Assembly: GCF_017876315.1 (NCBI RefSeq)
Contig: NZ_JAGINU010000001.1
Location: forward strand, 3,038,001-3,102,000
Direction of reading: 5' to 3'
Length of the DNA stretch: 64,000 bases
DNA from: Pseudonocardia parietis
GTDB taxonomy: Bacteria > Actinomycetota > Actinomycetes > Mycobacteriales > Pseudonocardiaceae
This document shows positions 41,517 to 49,342 of this stretch, one piece after another; position 1 is the first letter of the stretch; every line of letters starts with the position of its first letter. The notes below the pieces were generated by a model. It worked only from the letters and a program-made list of their open reading frames with translations. It made no database searches and had not been told where the DNA came from. Position numbers and translations under genes: made by a program.

Positions 41517-41559
41517 TTCACACCGAAGAGGTCACTGGTTCGATCCCAGTATCGCCCAC
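41517..41559 (+). repeat. attR core (43 bp) of the AICE
   Basis: Exact copy of 24831-24873, beginning TTCACACCGAAG and ending ATCGCCCAC. It contains only the 3' half of tRNA-Val and is preceded by CATT, not CGTT, so it is not a functional tRNA. Confidence 0.95.
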
Positions 41560-41564
41560 AAGCA

Positions 41565-41610
41565 AAACCCCTGGTCACAAGCTCGGAGTCCCGAGTTGTG
41601 CCAGGGGTTT
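41565..41610. terminator. Long hairpin terminator beyond attR
   Basis: Outer arms AAACCCCTGG/CCAGGGGTTT and inner arms CACAAGCTCGG/CCGAGTTGTG form a stem of about 20 bp ending in a T run. It lies between the att core and the integrase fragment, the same layout as the hairpin near attL. Confidence 0.75.
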
Positions 41611-41636
41611 CGTCGTTGTACAGCTCCGAAGTACAG

Positions 41637-41845
41637 CTACAGCTCGTCGACGCTGGGCGTAGGTCCGTCGAAGCTGCTGCCCATCCGCTCGAGTGCTTCC
41701 CTGGTGGCCTCTGGCGAGGTGAGGGTGTAGATCTCCATCGAGCGCGAACCGGGTGTGCCGCAGGATCTGCACGGCGACCCGCGGAGGCCTGATCAGCCGG
41801 ATGGTCGTGGGCGAAGACCTGGCCGCGGAGACGGAGAGTCTCGCC
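41637..41845 (-). pseudogene. Integrase C-terminal fragment of a second element
   Basis: On the minus strand, PRVAVQILRHTRFAL runs into a frameshift near 41740, after which MEIYTLTSPEATREALERMG and SSFDGPTPSVDEL then a stop are readable. This is the HTRFA...EIYT (Tyr nucleophile) end of a phage-type tyrosine integrase. It is not a piece of the AICE integrase, whose C terminus differs. Upstream sequence is not recognisably integrase. The gene is dead through frameshift and truncation. Confidence 0.75.
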
Positions 41846-41988
41846 AAGCGCCGGCCGGCCTTCCACGGCTGAGCCTGGATCCACGTGCGCCATGAGGCGC
41901 TGCTGTTCGAGTGGGGGTGAGAGACCTCCGCCGCTGTCCTGTCGCAGCAGGGCGGTGTAGCTGGGGGCAGCCTGCCCTTGGAGGCGCC
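41846..41988. other. Degenerate DNA between integrase remnant and amine oxidase
   Basis: 143 bp without a recognisable gene. It is long open in several frames because of high GC, but nothing matches a family I know. Confidence 0.35.
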
Positions 41989-43911
41989 TCAGCTGCAGTG
42001 ACCGTTCTGCGGGCGGGGCACGTCCAGGGCTGGGTTGCGGTCGAAGAAGCCGTGGGGCTGTAGCGAGAAACCGACGTACTGCACGGGCATCACCGGCCAG
42101 TCCTCCAGACGCGCTACGTGGTGCGAGCCGAACGTGTACCAGACGACGACGTCGGTGTCGGCGACCGGCCGGTCCGCCGCCGTCCAGGTCGGAAGCCCCT
42201 CGCCGCCCTGGTGCTGGTTCGGGTAGTCGCCCGCCGCGTGCATCTCCCCCTCCTCGTGCGGGGTGACCCACAGGTGGTGCTTCATGAACCCGGCCCGGTG
42301 CAGCACGCTCGCCTCCGGCCGCACGAACGGCACCACCGTGCCCTGCGGCTGGAGCACGTAGCCGGTCGGCTCGCCGACCGCGTTGCGCGCGTTCGGATTC
42401 ACGACCTTCCAGAAGCGGGCGCTGTCCAGGCTGACTCGCCGCTGAGCCGCGAGCTCCGTGCCGAGCAATGACGTACGTGTGCGGAAGCCGTTGCCGACCG
42501 GGTTGTCCGGGCCGGCCGGGTCGGTCTCGGTGTCGATCTCGTAGACGGAGTTCGCGACCCCGTCGACGTCGAAGTCCAGCCGCATGTTGAACACGTGCTG
42601 GTGGATCGGGGCGTACAGACCGTCCGCGTTGAGCAGCTGGCCGTGGGTCGGTGTGGTGCCCGGCGGGACCGCGCCGGTCGACATGATCCCGGTCAGCTTG
42701 ACCTCGAACTCGATGTTGCCGTCCTGGTAGAGGTACCAGAAGAAGCCGTACTCGTAGTTGCCCACGGTGGCCACGAACGAGACGACCAACCGTCGCGACC
42801 GCCGCACCTCGGTCTTCTCGGTGCGGAAGTCGGTGTGCTTCCACAGCAGCCCGAAGTCCTCCTCGTGCATGCATACCGCGTTCGGGATCGTGGTCGGGTT
42901 GCCGTCTCCGTCGGCGAGGACGCCGTCGAAGTAGTAGATCTCGCCGAGGCAGTCGCACCCCAGCTCGAGCGGGTTGGCCAGGTTGCCGATGTTGTACTCG
43001 CCCGCGTCGAACGCGTTCTTGCGACGGTGCGTGGGCGCCGGGTCGCCGTAGGGCACCACCATCTCCGACAGCGACGCCCGGTACAGCACCGACCGCTCGC
43101 GATCGCCGTCGGTGTAGCGGACGGTGTGCAGGACGACGCCCTCGCGCGGGGTGAAGCCGATCCGGAACCGCCACTTCTGCCAGCGCACCTCGTGCCCGTC
43201 GACGGTGAACGAGGCACCCTCGGGCTGGGTGATCGACACCGGCTTGAGGTCGGTGCGCGGCGCGACGACGTCCGGCGTGTAGTTGGCGGGTTCCTGCGGG
43301 ATCGGCACGACGCCGTGGTCCTCGATCCGGGCAACCTTCTTCTCGTTGGTGTCGACGTAGACCACGAGGTTCTCGACGGGGTGGGCGTAGCCGTTGTCGT
43401 CCGGGCCGCCGATCTTGATCCAGACCAGGGCGCGCAGCAGCCTGCCCTGCTCCTCGTCGCCGTAGTGACCGGCCGACCAGGGGTCGACCATGACGCCGTC
43501 GAACTCGGTGATGCCGCGCAGCCGCAGCGCCTCCTGCACGGCGGAGTCGTCCTTCACGACGTCCTCGACCTCGAAGAACTCCTCGAGGAGCACCTGCGGC
43601 TGCACGCCGGGCACGTGCTCCCAACGGGTCACCGCGCGGTCCGTCAACGAGACGACCGCCTCGTACGCGCGGCCGTCGGCCTTGTCCAGCACGACCGCCG
43701 CCGCCTCGCGGGCGACCGGGGCGCCGTCGGATTCGAAGCCGAGCACCGCGTCCTTCGGCGGTTCCCGAAGCACGATCGAGACGAAGCGGCTTCGCCCGCC
43801 GATGTGGCCGGCGTCGCGAAGCAGCGCCGCTGCTGCGCTGATCTCGTCGCCGGTCAGGGGCTCCAGTGGATGGGCGAGTGCGGTGGTGGAGTGCGACTGG
43901 GTGGCCGTCAT
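41989..43911 (-). CDS. Primary-amine oxidase (copper amine oxidase, TPQ)
   Basis: A 640-residue copper amine oxidase that oxidises primary amines to aldehydes with release of ammonia and H2O2. The topaquinone precursor Tyr lies in the consensus VGNYEYGF (near residue 375). Copper ligands are visible as APIHQHVFNMRLD (HxH) and a later His in MKHHLWVTPH. The N2/N3 domains are at residues 15-210. The start MTATQSHSTTALAHPLEPL (ATG 43911) is chosen over an upstream in-frame start without RBS. No signal peptide is seen, as in Arthrobacter phenylethylamine and histamine oxidases. It is isolated among transposase fragments. Confidence 0.94.
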   Translation of the reverse strand: MTATQSHSTTALAHPLEPLTGDEISAAAALLRDAGHIGGRSRFVSIVLREPPKDAVLGFESDGAPVAREAAAVVLDKADGRAYEAVVSLTDRAVTRWEHVPGVQPQVLLEEFFEVEDVVKDDSAVQEALRLRGITEFDGVMVDPWSAGHYGDEEQGRLLRALVWIKIGGPDDNGYAHPVENLVVYVDTNEKKVARIEDHGVVPIPQEPANYTPDVVAPRTDLKPVSITQPEGASFTVDGHEVRWQKWRFRIGFTPREGVVLHTVRYTDGDRERSVLYRASLSEMVVPYGDPAPTHRRKNAFDAGEYNIGNLANPLELGCDCLGEIYYFDGVLADGDGNPTTIPNAVCMHEEDFGLLWKHTDFRTEKTEVRRSRRLVVSFVATVGNYEYGFFWYLYQDGNIEFEVKLTGIMSTGAVPPGTTPTHGQLLNADGLYAPIHQHVFNMRLDFDVDGVANSVYEIDTETDPAGPDNPVGNGFRTRTSLLGTELAAQRRVSLDSARFWKVVNPNARNAVGEPTGYVLQPQGTVVPFVRPEASVLHRAGFMKHHLWVTPHEEGEMHAAGDYPNQHQGGEGLPTWTAADRPVADTDVVVWYTFGSHHVARLEDWPVMPVQYVGFSLQPHGFFDRNPALDVPRPQNGHCS

Positions 43912-44111
43912 GCGGTCCCACTCTGCTGGCCGAAGGGCGGCCAGACAAGCCGCTGAAGCCTGTTTTGTCCGACCCGACCAGTTCGGTCGGTCTGGGTTGC
44001 GTCCAGGGACGTGGTGTACGGCGTAGTTGCTGTTCAACGGCGTGGCGTCGGGATGTGAGACGGCCACCGCGTGATCCTTCGAGTGCTCTGGTTCTCGAGG
44101 GAGGAGACGCG

Positions 44112-44257
44112 ATGGCCGCGTCAGACAGTGTGAACGATGCGGTGGGCTGGCTCGATGACCGGCTCGCCGAGGCGAGTCCGGACCTGCTCCGGTCGATGAT
44201 CAAGGGCTTCGCCGAGGCGTTGATGTCCGCGGAGGCCGACGCGGCGTGCGGCGCCGG
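44112..44257 (+). pseudogene. IS256-type transposase N-terminal fragment
   Basis: MAASDSVNDAVGWLDDRLAEASPDLLRSMIKGFAEALMSAEADAACGAG resembles the first 50 residues of IS256-family transposases (ASPDLLRSMIKGFAEALMSAEAD is the diagnostic part, quoted in two pieces here: ASPDLLRSMIKGF and AEALMSAEAD). It is preceded by GGAGGAGACGCG. The frame then breaks into unrelated IS701-like sequence. Confidence 0.75.
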
Positions 44258-44360
44258 AAGTATGTTCTCGACCAGCTCGGCGACGACGCGTCGGGGGTGT
44301 TCGTGGTCGACGAGACCGGGTTCATCAAGAAGGGTGTCCGGTCGGCCGGGGTGTGTGGTC
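44258..44360 (+). pseudogene. IS701 transposase internal fragment
   Basis: In a second frame YVLDQLGDDASGVFVVDETGF and IKKGVRSAGV are readable, an internal piece (first catalytic Asp) of an IS701 transposase. It is very similar to the complete copy at 37345-38532, with a stretch of over 30 identical bases, but the upstream residues differ. It joins the IS256 fragment without spacer, showing a deletion or rearrangement junction near 44257. Confidence 0.8.
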
Positions 44361-44509
44361 TTGGTGTCTCCGTCGATGCGGACCGAGCGCCAGAGCTTCA
44401 TGTGCGGCCCCTGGCGAGTGCCGTCTCGGTGTGACGAAGGTGTGGAGCGCCTTGCTGGAGGCCGCTGCACAACGCGAGTCAGCTTTCGGTCACACCGAAC
44501 AGGAAACAC

Positions 44510-45625
44510 TCACTGATGGATGAGGACGCCACGGATGATTTTCCCGTCGCGCAGGTCCTGGTAGCCCTCGTTGACCTGTTCGAGGGTGTAGGTCTTGGTG
44601 ACGAGCTCGTCGAGCTTAAGCCGGCCCGCGTTCCACAACCGCAACAATTTCACGATGTCGTACTGCGGGTTACATGAGCCGAGCTGGGCCCCTCTGATGA
44701 CTTTTTCGTTGCGAGTGAAGAATGCGCTCGGGAGCTGAATGGTCAGCTTCTCCGGATTGGCTTGACCGACTACCACAACGGTGGATGCCTTGCCGACGAT
44801 GTCGAAGCCCTGGCGTACGACCTGTTCATCCATGACGCCGACGGTCAATATGGCCTGATCCGCGCCCTCACCCCAGGTCAACTCCTTGACCTTGCGGGCG
44901 GCCTCCTCCGGATCGGCGAAAGCATGGGTAGCTCCCAGCTTCAAGGCGAAGTCGCGCTTGAACTGCACAGGGTCCACGACCACCACGTACTTGGCGCCGG
45001 CGTAGGCGGCGCCCTGCACGGCGTTGATTCCCACTCCGCCGGCCCCGAAGACCACTGTCGTGTCGCCGACCCGCACGTCACCGGCGTTCACGGCCGAGCC
45101 CCAGCCGGTCGGGACACCGCATCCGGCCAGTACTGCCACCTCCAGGTTGAGCCATGGGTCGACCTTCACCACGGACCGGGCCGGAACGGTCGCCCGCTCG
45201 GAAAACGTGCCGAGCATGCACATGCCACCGAGATCGCGGCCATTTCGGTGGAAGCGGAACGTCCCATCGGGCATGTTGCCCTTCAGCACGTCGGCTCCCA
45301 GATTGCAGAGATTGGCGTGGCCCGTGGAGCAGTATCGGCAGATGCCACAGCTGGGCATGAAGCTGCATACCACGTGGTCACCCGGCTCCACATGCGTCAC
45401 GCCGGGCCCGATCGACTCGATGACACCGGAGCCCTCGTGACCGGCCACGATCGGCAGCCGAGCAGAGTCACCGTAGACGCCATCGGTCAGGTGGAGGTCG
45501 GAGTGGCACAGTCCGGCCGCAACGTACTTGATATGCACTTCGCCGACACGTGGTTCGTCGACATCGAGTTCGACGATCTCGAATTCCTTGCTTCCCTTTT
45601 CCAGCACTGCAGCGCGGGTCTTCAT
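44510..45625 (-). CDS. NDMA-dependent-type alcohol dehydrogenase
   Basis: A 371-residue zinc-dependent medium-chain dehydrogenase. Catalytic zinc ligands are in GLCHSDLHL (Cys) and VAGHEGSGVI (His/Glu), with a later Cys in LAGCGVPTGWG. The structural-zinc Cys cluster is CGICRYCSTGHANLC. The Rossmann motif is VFGAGGVGINAVQGA. The pattern fits actinobacterial NDMA-dependent alcohol/nicotinoprotein dehydrogenases with tightly bound NAD. ATG 45625 follows AGGTGATCT. Third-position GC is lower than in the neighbours, suggesting acquisition. It could oxidise alcohols produced in the same region; its substrate is unknown. Confidence 0.9.
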   Translation of the reverse strand: MKTRAAVLEKGSKEFEIVELDVDEPRVGEVHIKYVAAGLCHSDLHLTDGVYGDSARLPIVAGHEGSGVIESIGPGVTHVEPGDHVVCSFMPSCGICRYCSTGHANLCNLGADVLKGNMPDGTFRFHRNGRDLGGMCMLGTFSERATVPARSVVKVDPWLNLEVAVLAGCGVPTGWGSAVNAGDVRVGDTTVVFGAGGVGINAVQGAAYAGAKYVVVVDPVQFKRDFALKLGATHAFADPEEAARKVKELTWGEGADQAILTVGVMDEQVVRQGFDIVGKASTVVVVGQANPEKLTIQLPSAFFTRNEKVIRGAQLGSCNPQYDIVKLLRLWNAGRLKLDELVTKTYTLEQVNEGYQDLRDGKIIRGVLIHQ

Positions 45626-45999
45626 AGATCACCTCGGTGTGTGTGTATTTGGGGGCGCGAAGTACTCCGTGCGAGGTCTGCAGCGCAGCAGCCATCTCCT
45701 CTGCGTGATCATCGAGGTCGCTACTTCTCTGGCGTGTCGCTCGACTTGCTCTTTGCGTTCGTTACAGCCACTCGCAGTTCAGGACACCACACGGAGGGCG
45801 CCATGTGACGTGGGAACCGGGCGTTGGGCTGTCGAGAGACAGCCCCCCCCGGGGGATGCCGCAGCACGACCGAGGACGGGTGCCGTGCCCACCAGTTGGC
45901 CGCGGCGCCGAGCACGAACAACGCGGCCAGGACGACGGCGATGGTCAGTGCGGTCACCGGCAGGCCGGGGTCGCGAGCGCCTCGGGTGGGGTAGCGGCC
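45626..45999. other. Region with a small possible membrane-peptide ORF, otherwise non-coding
   Basis: A minus-strand frame at 45721-45957 begins VTALTIAVVLAALFVLGAAANWWARHPSS, one clear transmembrane segment, then loses coherence at a run of eight G residues near 45846. It may be the N-terminal piece of a broken membrane-protein gene. I found no other gene in the stretch. Confidence 0.4.
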
Positions 46000-46154
46000 G
46001 AGCCTACGGCTACAAGCTGCCGTTCTCCGAGCTCCGAGACCAGTGGTCGTGGCTGGACGAGTTCGAAGGCCCGGGCTATGAGCGGGTGGCCGTGAGCGCC
46101 CGTACCGAGGAAAGTGACGTGGTGACCAGTCTCTACGTACTGGGCCGACTCTGA
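46000..46154 (+). pseudogene. Gamma-glutamylcyclotransferase-like C-terminal fragment
   Basis: GRAYGYKLPFSELRDQWSW and LDEFEGPGYERVAVSART continue to a stop at 46154. LDEFEGPGYERV is the hallmark of the C-terminal half of GGCT/AIG2-like proteins. No N-terminal YGTL motif is present upstream. It is probably a truncated remnant. Confidence 0.6.
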
Positions 46155-46175
46155 CTCGGCGGCTACGGCATGAGG

Positions 46176-46637
46176 CTACTCGGTCAGGGCCGCCTCGTAC
46201 TCGGATGCCTGGTCCGGCGTCAGGCCTCGTGCCACCCGCAGCACGACCGGACCGCTGAGATAGGTGTACTCGCCGAAGATGGGCGCGGAGCGGGTGACCG
46301 TCTGCACGTACTCGAATCGGCGCTGCGCGTCCTCGGCGGACTCGAAGACCTCGACCTTGCCGCCTGCCGCGACGGAGCCCGGCTCCGGCGACAGCGGCTC
46401 GGCCGGCACCCGGGAGTCTGTGAACGGCATCGCCGAGGTGTAGCCACCGGGACGGCCGAGCAGCTGGTTCGGATCGGACTCGGCCGTAACAGGTTCACCG
46501 GGTCGCATCGACGGGACCGCGCTGGATAGGTCGGCGACGACCGCCTCTGCCGTGGGTGGCGGCGTGGTGCTGCAGCTGGTCAGCGCCAGCGAGACCGTGA
46601 GGGCAGCGAGGAGTCCCAGGCAGGATTTCACGATCAT
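46176..46637 (-). CDS. Probable lipoprotein of unknown function
   Basis: A 153-residue protein with a lipoprotein signal peptide: MIVKSCLGLLAALTVSLALTSC, with lipobox LTSC and cleavage before Cys22. The mature part is hydrophilic, with PNQLLGRPGGYTSAMPFTDSRVP and KVEVFESAEDAQRRFEYVQTV, a repeated pattern in actinobacterial surface lipoproteins of unknown role. ATG 46637 was chosen because it starts the signal peptide. It is divergent from the DoxX-like gene. Confidence 0.8.
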   Translation of the reverse strand: MIVKSCLGLLAALTVSLALTSCSTTPPPTAEAVVADLSSAVPSMRPGEPVTAESDPNQLLGRPGGYTSAMPFTDSRVPAEPLSPEPGSVAAGGKVEVFESAEDAQRRFEYVQTVTRSAPIFGEYTYLSGPVVLRVARGLTPDQASEYEAALTE

Positions 46638-46798
46638 GTCAGCGCTTCCGAAGTCGGGAGTGTTACGCGGGAACCGCGGTCTCACCAGTAGATCCGCCGG
46701 CACCGCATCCACGCGCACCACGATCACCGATCTGCCTTGACGCGGTGACGGTCCGCATGCACCATGACGGCACACCGAATAGATAGGAGCACTATCCA

Positions 46799-47302
46799 AT
46801 GATGCCGCTGATGATGCTCGTGCTGGTGACCGTCGTGACCGTGGTGGTCGGAGTCGTCCGTGGTTCCCGATGGCGCCATCCCGCTGAGGCGTTACGGGTC
46901 GGGCTGGCAGCCATGTTCGCGATGACCGGGGTCTCCCACTTCGTCGGTATGCGGGAGACGATGGTGGAGATGGTGCCGCCGTGGCTTCCGGCGCCGGAAC
47001 TGCTCGTCACGGCGACCGGCGTACTGGAGATCGTCGGGGCGCTCGCGCTCCTGCATCCGCGTACCGCACGGTGGTCGGCGGCCGGGCTGACCGTGTTGCT
47101 GGTCGTGATGTTCCCGGCCAACGTGCACCTGGCGTTGACCGGGGCCGACCTGCCGTGGGACGACCAGCTCGTGCCCCGGACGGTGCTGCAGCTCGTCTTC
47201 CTCGCCGCGACCGTGACCGTGTTCCGAGGTGGGCCGTCTCGTGCCGGTTCCCGCGATGCCGATGCGGATGCGACGTCGGTGCGCGGGACACAGCTCACAT
47301 GA
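46799..47302 (+). CDS. DoxX family membrane protein
   Basis: A 167-residue four-helix membrane protein. The family core ALRVGLAAMFAMTGVSHFVGM is near residue 30, LEIVGALALLHPRTARWSAAGLTVLLVVMFPANVHLAL follows, and there is a last helix at 130-145. ATG 46799 has AGGAGCACTATCC upstream. Its end overlaps the end of the diiron/TusA-like gene convergently by eight bases. Function is unknown. Confidence 0.85.
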   Translation: MMPLMMLVLVTVVTVVVGVVRGSRWRHPAEALRVGLAAMFAMTGVSHFVGMRETMVEMVPPWLPAPELLVTATGVLEIVGALALLHPRTARWSAAGLTVLLVVMFPANVHLALTGADLPWDDQLVPRTVLQLVFLAATVTVFRGGPSRAGSRDADADATSVRGTQLT

Positions 47303-48503
47303 AGTTGCGGGTGTGGAGGGCGGAGAGCTCGGCGGCCTCGTCGGGTGGGAAACCGAGCCGGGCCAGGCGTTGTCGGCGGCCGTCGTCCATGGCGTGATGG
47401 AGCTCCTGGACCGCGTCGTGCCCGCGGGCGATGGCGGCCGGTGTCCAGGACCCGGCGGCCAGGACGACGAGCGAGTCGAACACGTCGGCGTTGAGACCGG
47501 CGGTGTCGGCCAGCGCGTCGTGCCGCCGCTCGATCGCGCCGCGCAGCTTGCCGCGCAGCGACGGGTCGATGTTGCCCTGGTGCTCGAGATGGGCGACGCC
47601 GAAGGCGACGTGGCGCGCCTCGTCGACGCGGGCCAGGTGGGTGATCCGCGCGGTGACCGGGTCGGGTGCGTGCCGCTCGAGGAAGGCGAGCAACGCGAGG
47701 AAGCTGCCCTCACCGAGCACCGAGAGCAGGAACGTCGCCAGCGAGAAGTCCGGTTCGGCGAGCAACGTGGCCAGCGACGAGCGTCCACCGGCCGAGGAGG
47801 TGCCCATCTGCCCGCCGTGCAGGAGCGCGCGGCGGGTGAAGACCTCCATGTGGCGGGCCTCGTCCGCGGCCTGCACGGCGAGCAGTTGCTGGACCTCGCG
47901 GAAGTGCGGATGGACGCGGGCGAGCAGGCCGGCGGGTACGACGAGCGCGGCCTGCTCGTTCTCCACGAGGTAGGTCATGACCTGCACGACGGCCGCCTCC
48001 ACGTCGGCGGGCACGTCGGCACTCGCGTCCCAGTCGACCGCGGTGGCCGGGTCCCACTGCGCGGCGGCGGCGTGCGCGTAGAGCCGGGGTGCGAGATCGG
48101 CCCAGACGACGTCGCGGTCGTCGAGGTCGAACCGCCCGTCGGGCCCGCCGGCCTCGACGAGCGCGCCGCGGGCGGCGAGGCCCCAGTGCGCCGGTGGGCG
48201 GGCGACGATCCCGTTCGCCCGTGGTCCACCGGCGCGCTCCGCCCCCGCCCACCGGTCGGTCTCGGCGGAGCCCCGTACGAGATCCCAGGTGGCGGTGCGC
48301 TCACCGACGGCGGCGAAGCCGTGGCCCTGGCGCCGGGCCCAGGCGCGCAGGTGCACGCCGAGGGCCGGATCACCCCCGGTGACGGTGATCCGTCCGCCCA
48401 CCTCCACCGCGCTCAGGGCGCGGCGGACCAGGAGGTGGGCGCCCCGCTCGAACCCCAGGAACCCGAGGTCGAGCGGGGCACCCGAACCGGACCCGTGGGT
48501 CAC
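47295..48503 (-). CDS. TusA-like domain fused to ferritin-like diiron domain
   Basis: A 402-residue protein. Residues 8-75 resemble TusA sulfur carriers (APLDLGFLGFERGAHLLVRRAL...ITVTGGDPALGVHLRAWARRQGHGF, quoted in parts), but the CPxP motif with the active Cys is absent. Residues about 170-330 form a ferritin-like domain with a full ligand set: Glu in VENEQAAL, DEARH in ADEARHMEV, Glu in LGEGSFLALL, and DEARH in VDEARHVAFG (two ExxH motifs). It should therefore bind a diiron centre and may oxygenate a substrate. GTG 48503 overlaps the PhnD-like stop (GTGA). It is the last gene of a three-gene coupled operon. Confidence 0.75.
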   Translation of the reverse strand: MTHGSGSGAPLDLGFLGFERGAHLLVRRALSAVEVGGRITVTGGDPALGVHLRAWARRQGHGFAAVGERTATWDLVRGSAETDRWAGAERAGGPRANGIVARPPAHWGLAARGALVEAGGPDGRFDLDDRDVVWADLAPRLYAHAAAAQWDPATAVDWDASADVPADVEAAVVQVMTYLVENEQAALVVPAGLLARVHPHFREVQQLLAVQAADEARHMEVFTRRALLHGGQMGTSSAGGRSSLATLLAEPDFSLATFLLSVLGEGSFLALLAFLERHAPDPVTARITHLARVDEARHVAFGVAHLEHQGNIDPSLRGKLRGAIERRHDALADTAGLNADVFDSLVVLAAGSWTPAAIARGHDAVQELHHAMDDGRRQRLARLGFPPDEAAELSALHTRNFM

Positions 48504-49342
48504 GGGTCGTACTCCCGGGCGGTGACCGTGCCGGCGGCGTCGTAGAACCCGGCCTCGTCGACGGCCCGGGTGAGCGGGCCGAAGCCGCTCGTGCGTCCCG
48601 GCACCCACTGCTTGAGCCCTTCGAGATCGAGCAGCGGCCGGACCTCCGGGTCGGCGTAGGACATCGACTCCAGCAGGCGCACGAACTCCTCGGCCTCGGC
48701 GGCAGGCGCGGTGTCGACGATGGCCATCGTGCAGTGGTCGTAGACGCCGGTCTGGGCGAGGATCCGGGTCGACCCGGCCGGGAGCGTGCCCTCCTGACCG
48801 AACAGCAGATGGTTCCCGTCGATCATGCAGGCGGCGTCGACCTCACCCGCGACCAGCGCCCGGGCGGCGTCGCGCTCCCCGCCGATGTGGTCGCCGTGCA
48901 GGCCCACCCCGACGTCGAACCGGCGCACCGCCACGCCGTCGGCCCCGGCGTGGCGCAGGAACGACAGCGGGATCAGCGTCGCCTGCGGCGAGTCGATCGC
49001 CCCCACACCGACGGTGCCGCCCGCGAGGTCGGCGACCGTGGAGGCGGGGGAGTCGGCGCGGACGACGACCACCGAGGTGAGGTCCTGGTCGGTGTCGCGC
49101 ATGACCGCCGAGCGGACCGTGTGCCCCCTCGCGGCGGCGAGGCGCTCGGAACGCACCCACGCCAGCGGCGAGTTCCACGCGGCATGGATGCGGCCTGCGG
49201 CGAGGTCATCGACCTGCCGTTCGTAGTGCGAGTACAGCACGTAGTCGAAGTCCAGGCCCTGCCCGCGCAGCCACTGCCGGAACCCGTCCCAGATGGTGAG
49301 GACCTTGGGGTCGTAGGCGACCCCGCCCATGATCAGCGTCAT
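48500..49342 (-). CDS. PhnD-like periplasmic-binding-fold protein without signal peptide
   Basis: A 280-residue protein of the PhnD/SsuA/transferrin-like binding fold: LIMGGVAYDPKVLTIWDGFRQWL, AGRIHAAWNSPLAWV, DLAGGTVGVGAIDSPQATLIPLSFL, GEVDAACMIDGNHLLF and a C-terminal YADPEVRPLLDLEGLKQWVPG. In ABC systems this fold is secreted, but here the start (ATG 49342, sharing one base with the previous stop, TGATG) leads directly into the first strand, and no transporter genes are nearby. I infer a cytoplasmic ligand-binding or enzymatic role, as known for some MqnA-like and THI5-like proteins. Confidence 0.75.
   Translation of the reverse strand: MTLIMGGVAYDPKVLTIWDGFRQWLRGQGLDFDYVLYSHYERQVDDLAAGRIHAAWNSPLAWVRSERLAAARGHTVRSAVMRDTDQDLTSVVVVRADSPASTVADLAGGTVGVGAIDSPQATLIPLSFLRHAGADGVAVRRFDVGVGLHGDHIGGERDAARALVAGEVDAACMIDGNHLLFGQEGTLPAGSTRILAQTGVYDHCTMAIVDTAPAAEAEEFVRLLESMSYADPEVRPLLDLEGLKQWVPGRTSGFGPLTRAVDEAGFYDAAGTVTAREYDP

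Larger units (their letters stand above)
24831..41559. mobile_element. pSAM2-like actinomycete integrative and conjugative element (AICE)
   Basis: The 43-bp att cores flank about 16.7 kb. The backbone, in order from the left, is int, xis, RepSA-like initiator, a small gene, FtsK/TraB-like translocase, membrane protein and SCO3933-like gene (all minus), then a divergent regulator, a Pif-like NUDIX gene and a convergent HD gene. This is the standard AICE set: site-specific integration, rolling-circle replication on excision, and double-stranded DNA transfer by a single FtsK-like pump. At least four transposition events have enlarged it. Backbone genes int, xis, rep and tra are intact, so excision and transfer may still work; this has not been tested. 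Confidence 0.93.

Noticed and set aside
41251..41517. A minus-strand open frame ending at attR.
   Set aside because: It overlaps the arm-type repeats, has no family features, and has no RBS.
40991..44509. A very long open frame on the minus strand across attR and the amine oxidase region.
   Set aside because: It is the alternate frame of the amine oxidase plus non-coding DNA, Arg/Gly/Ala-rich with no domain. High GC makes long open frames by chance.
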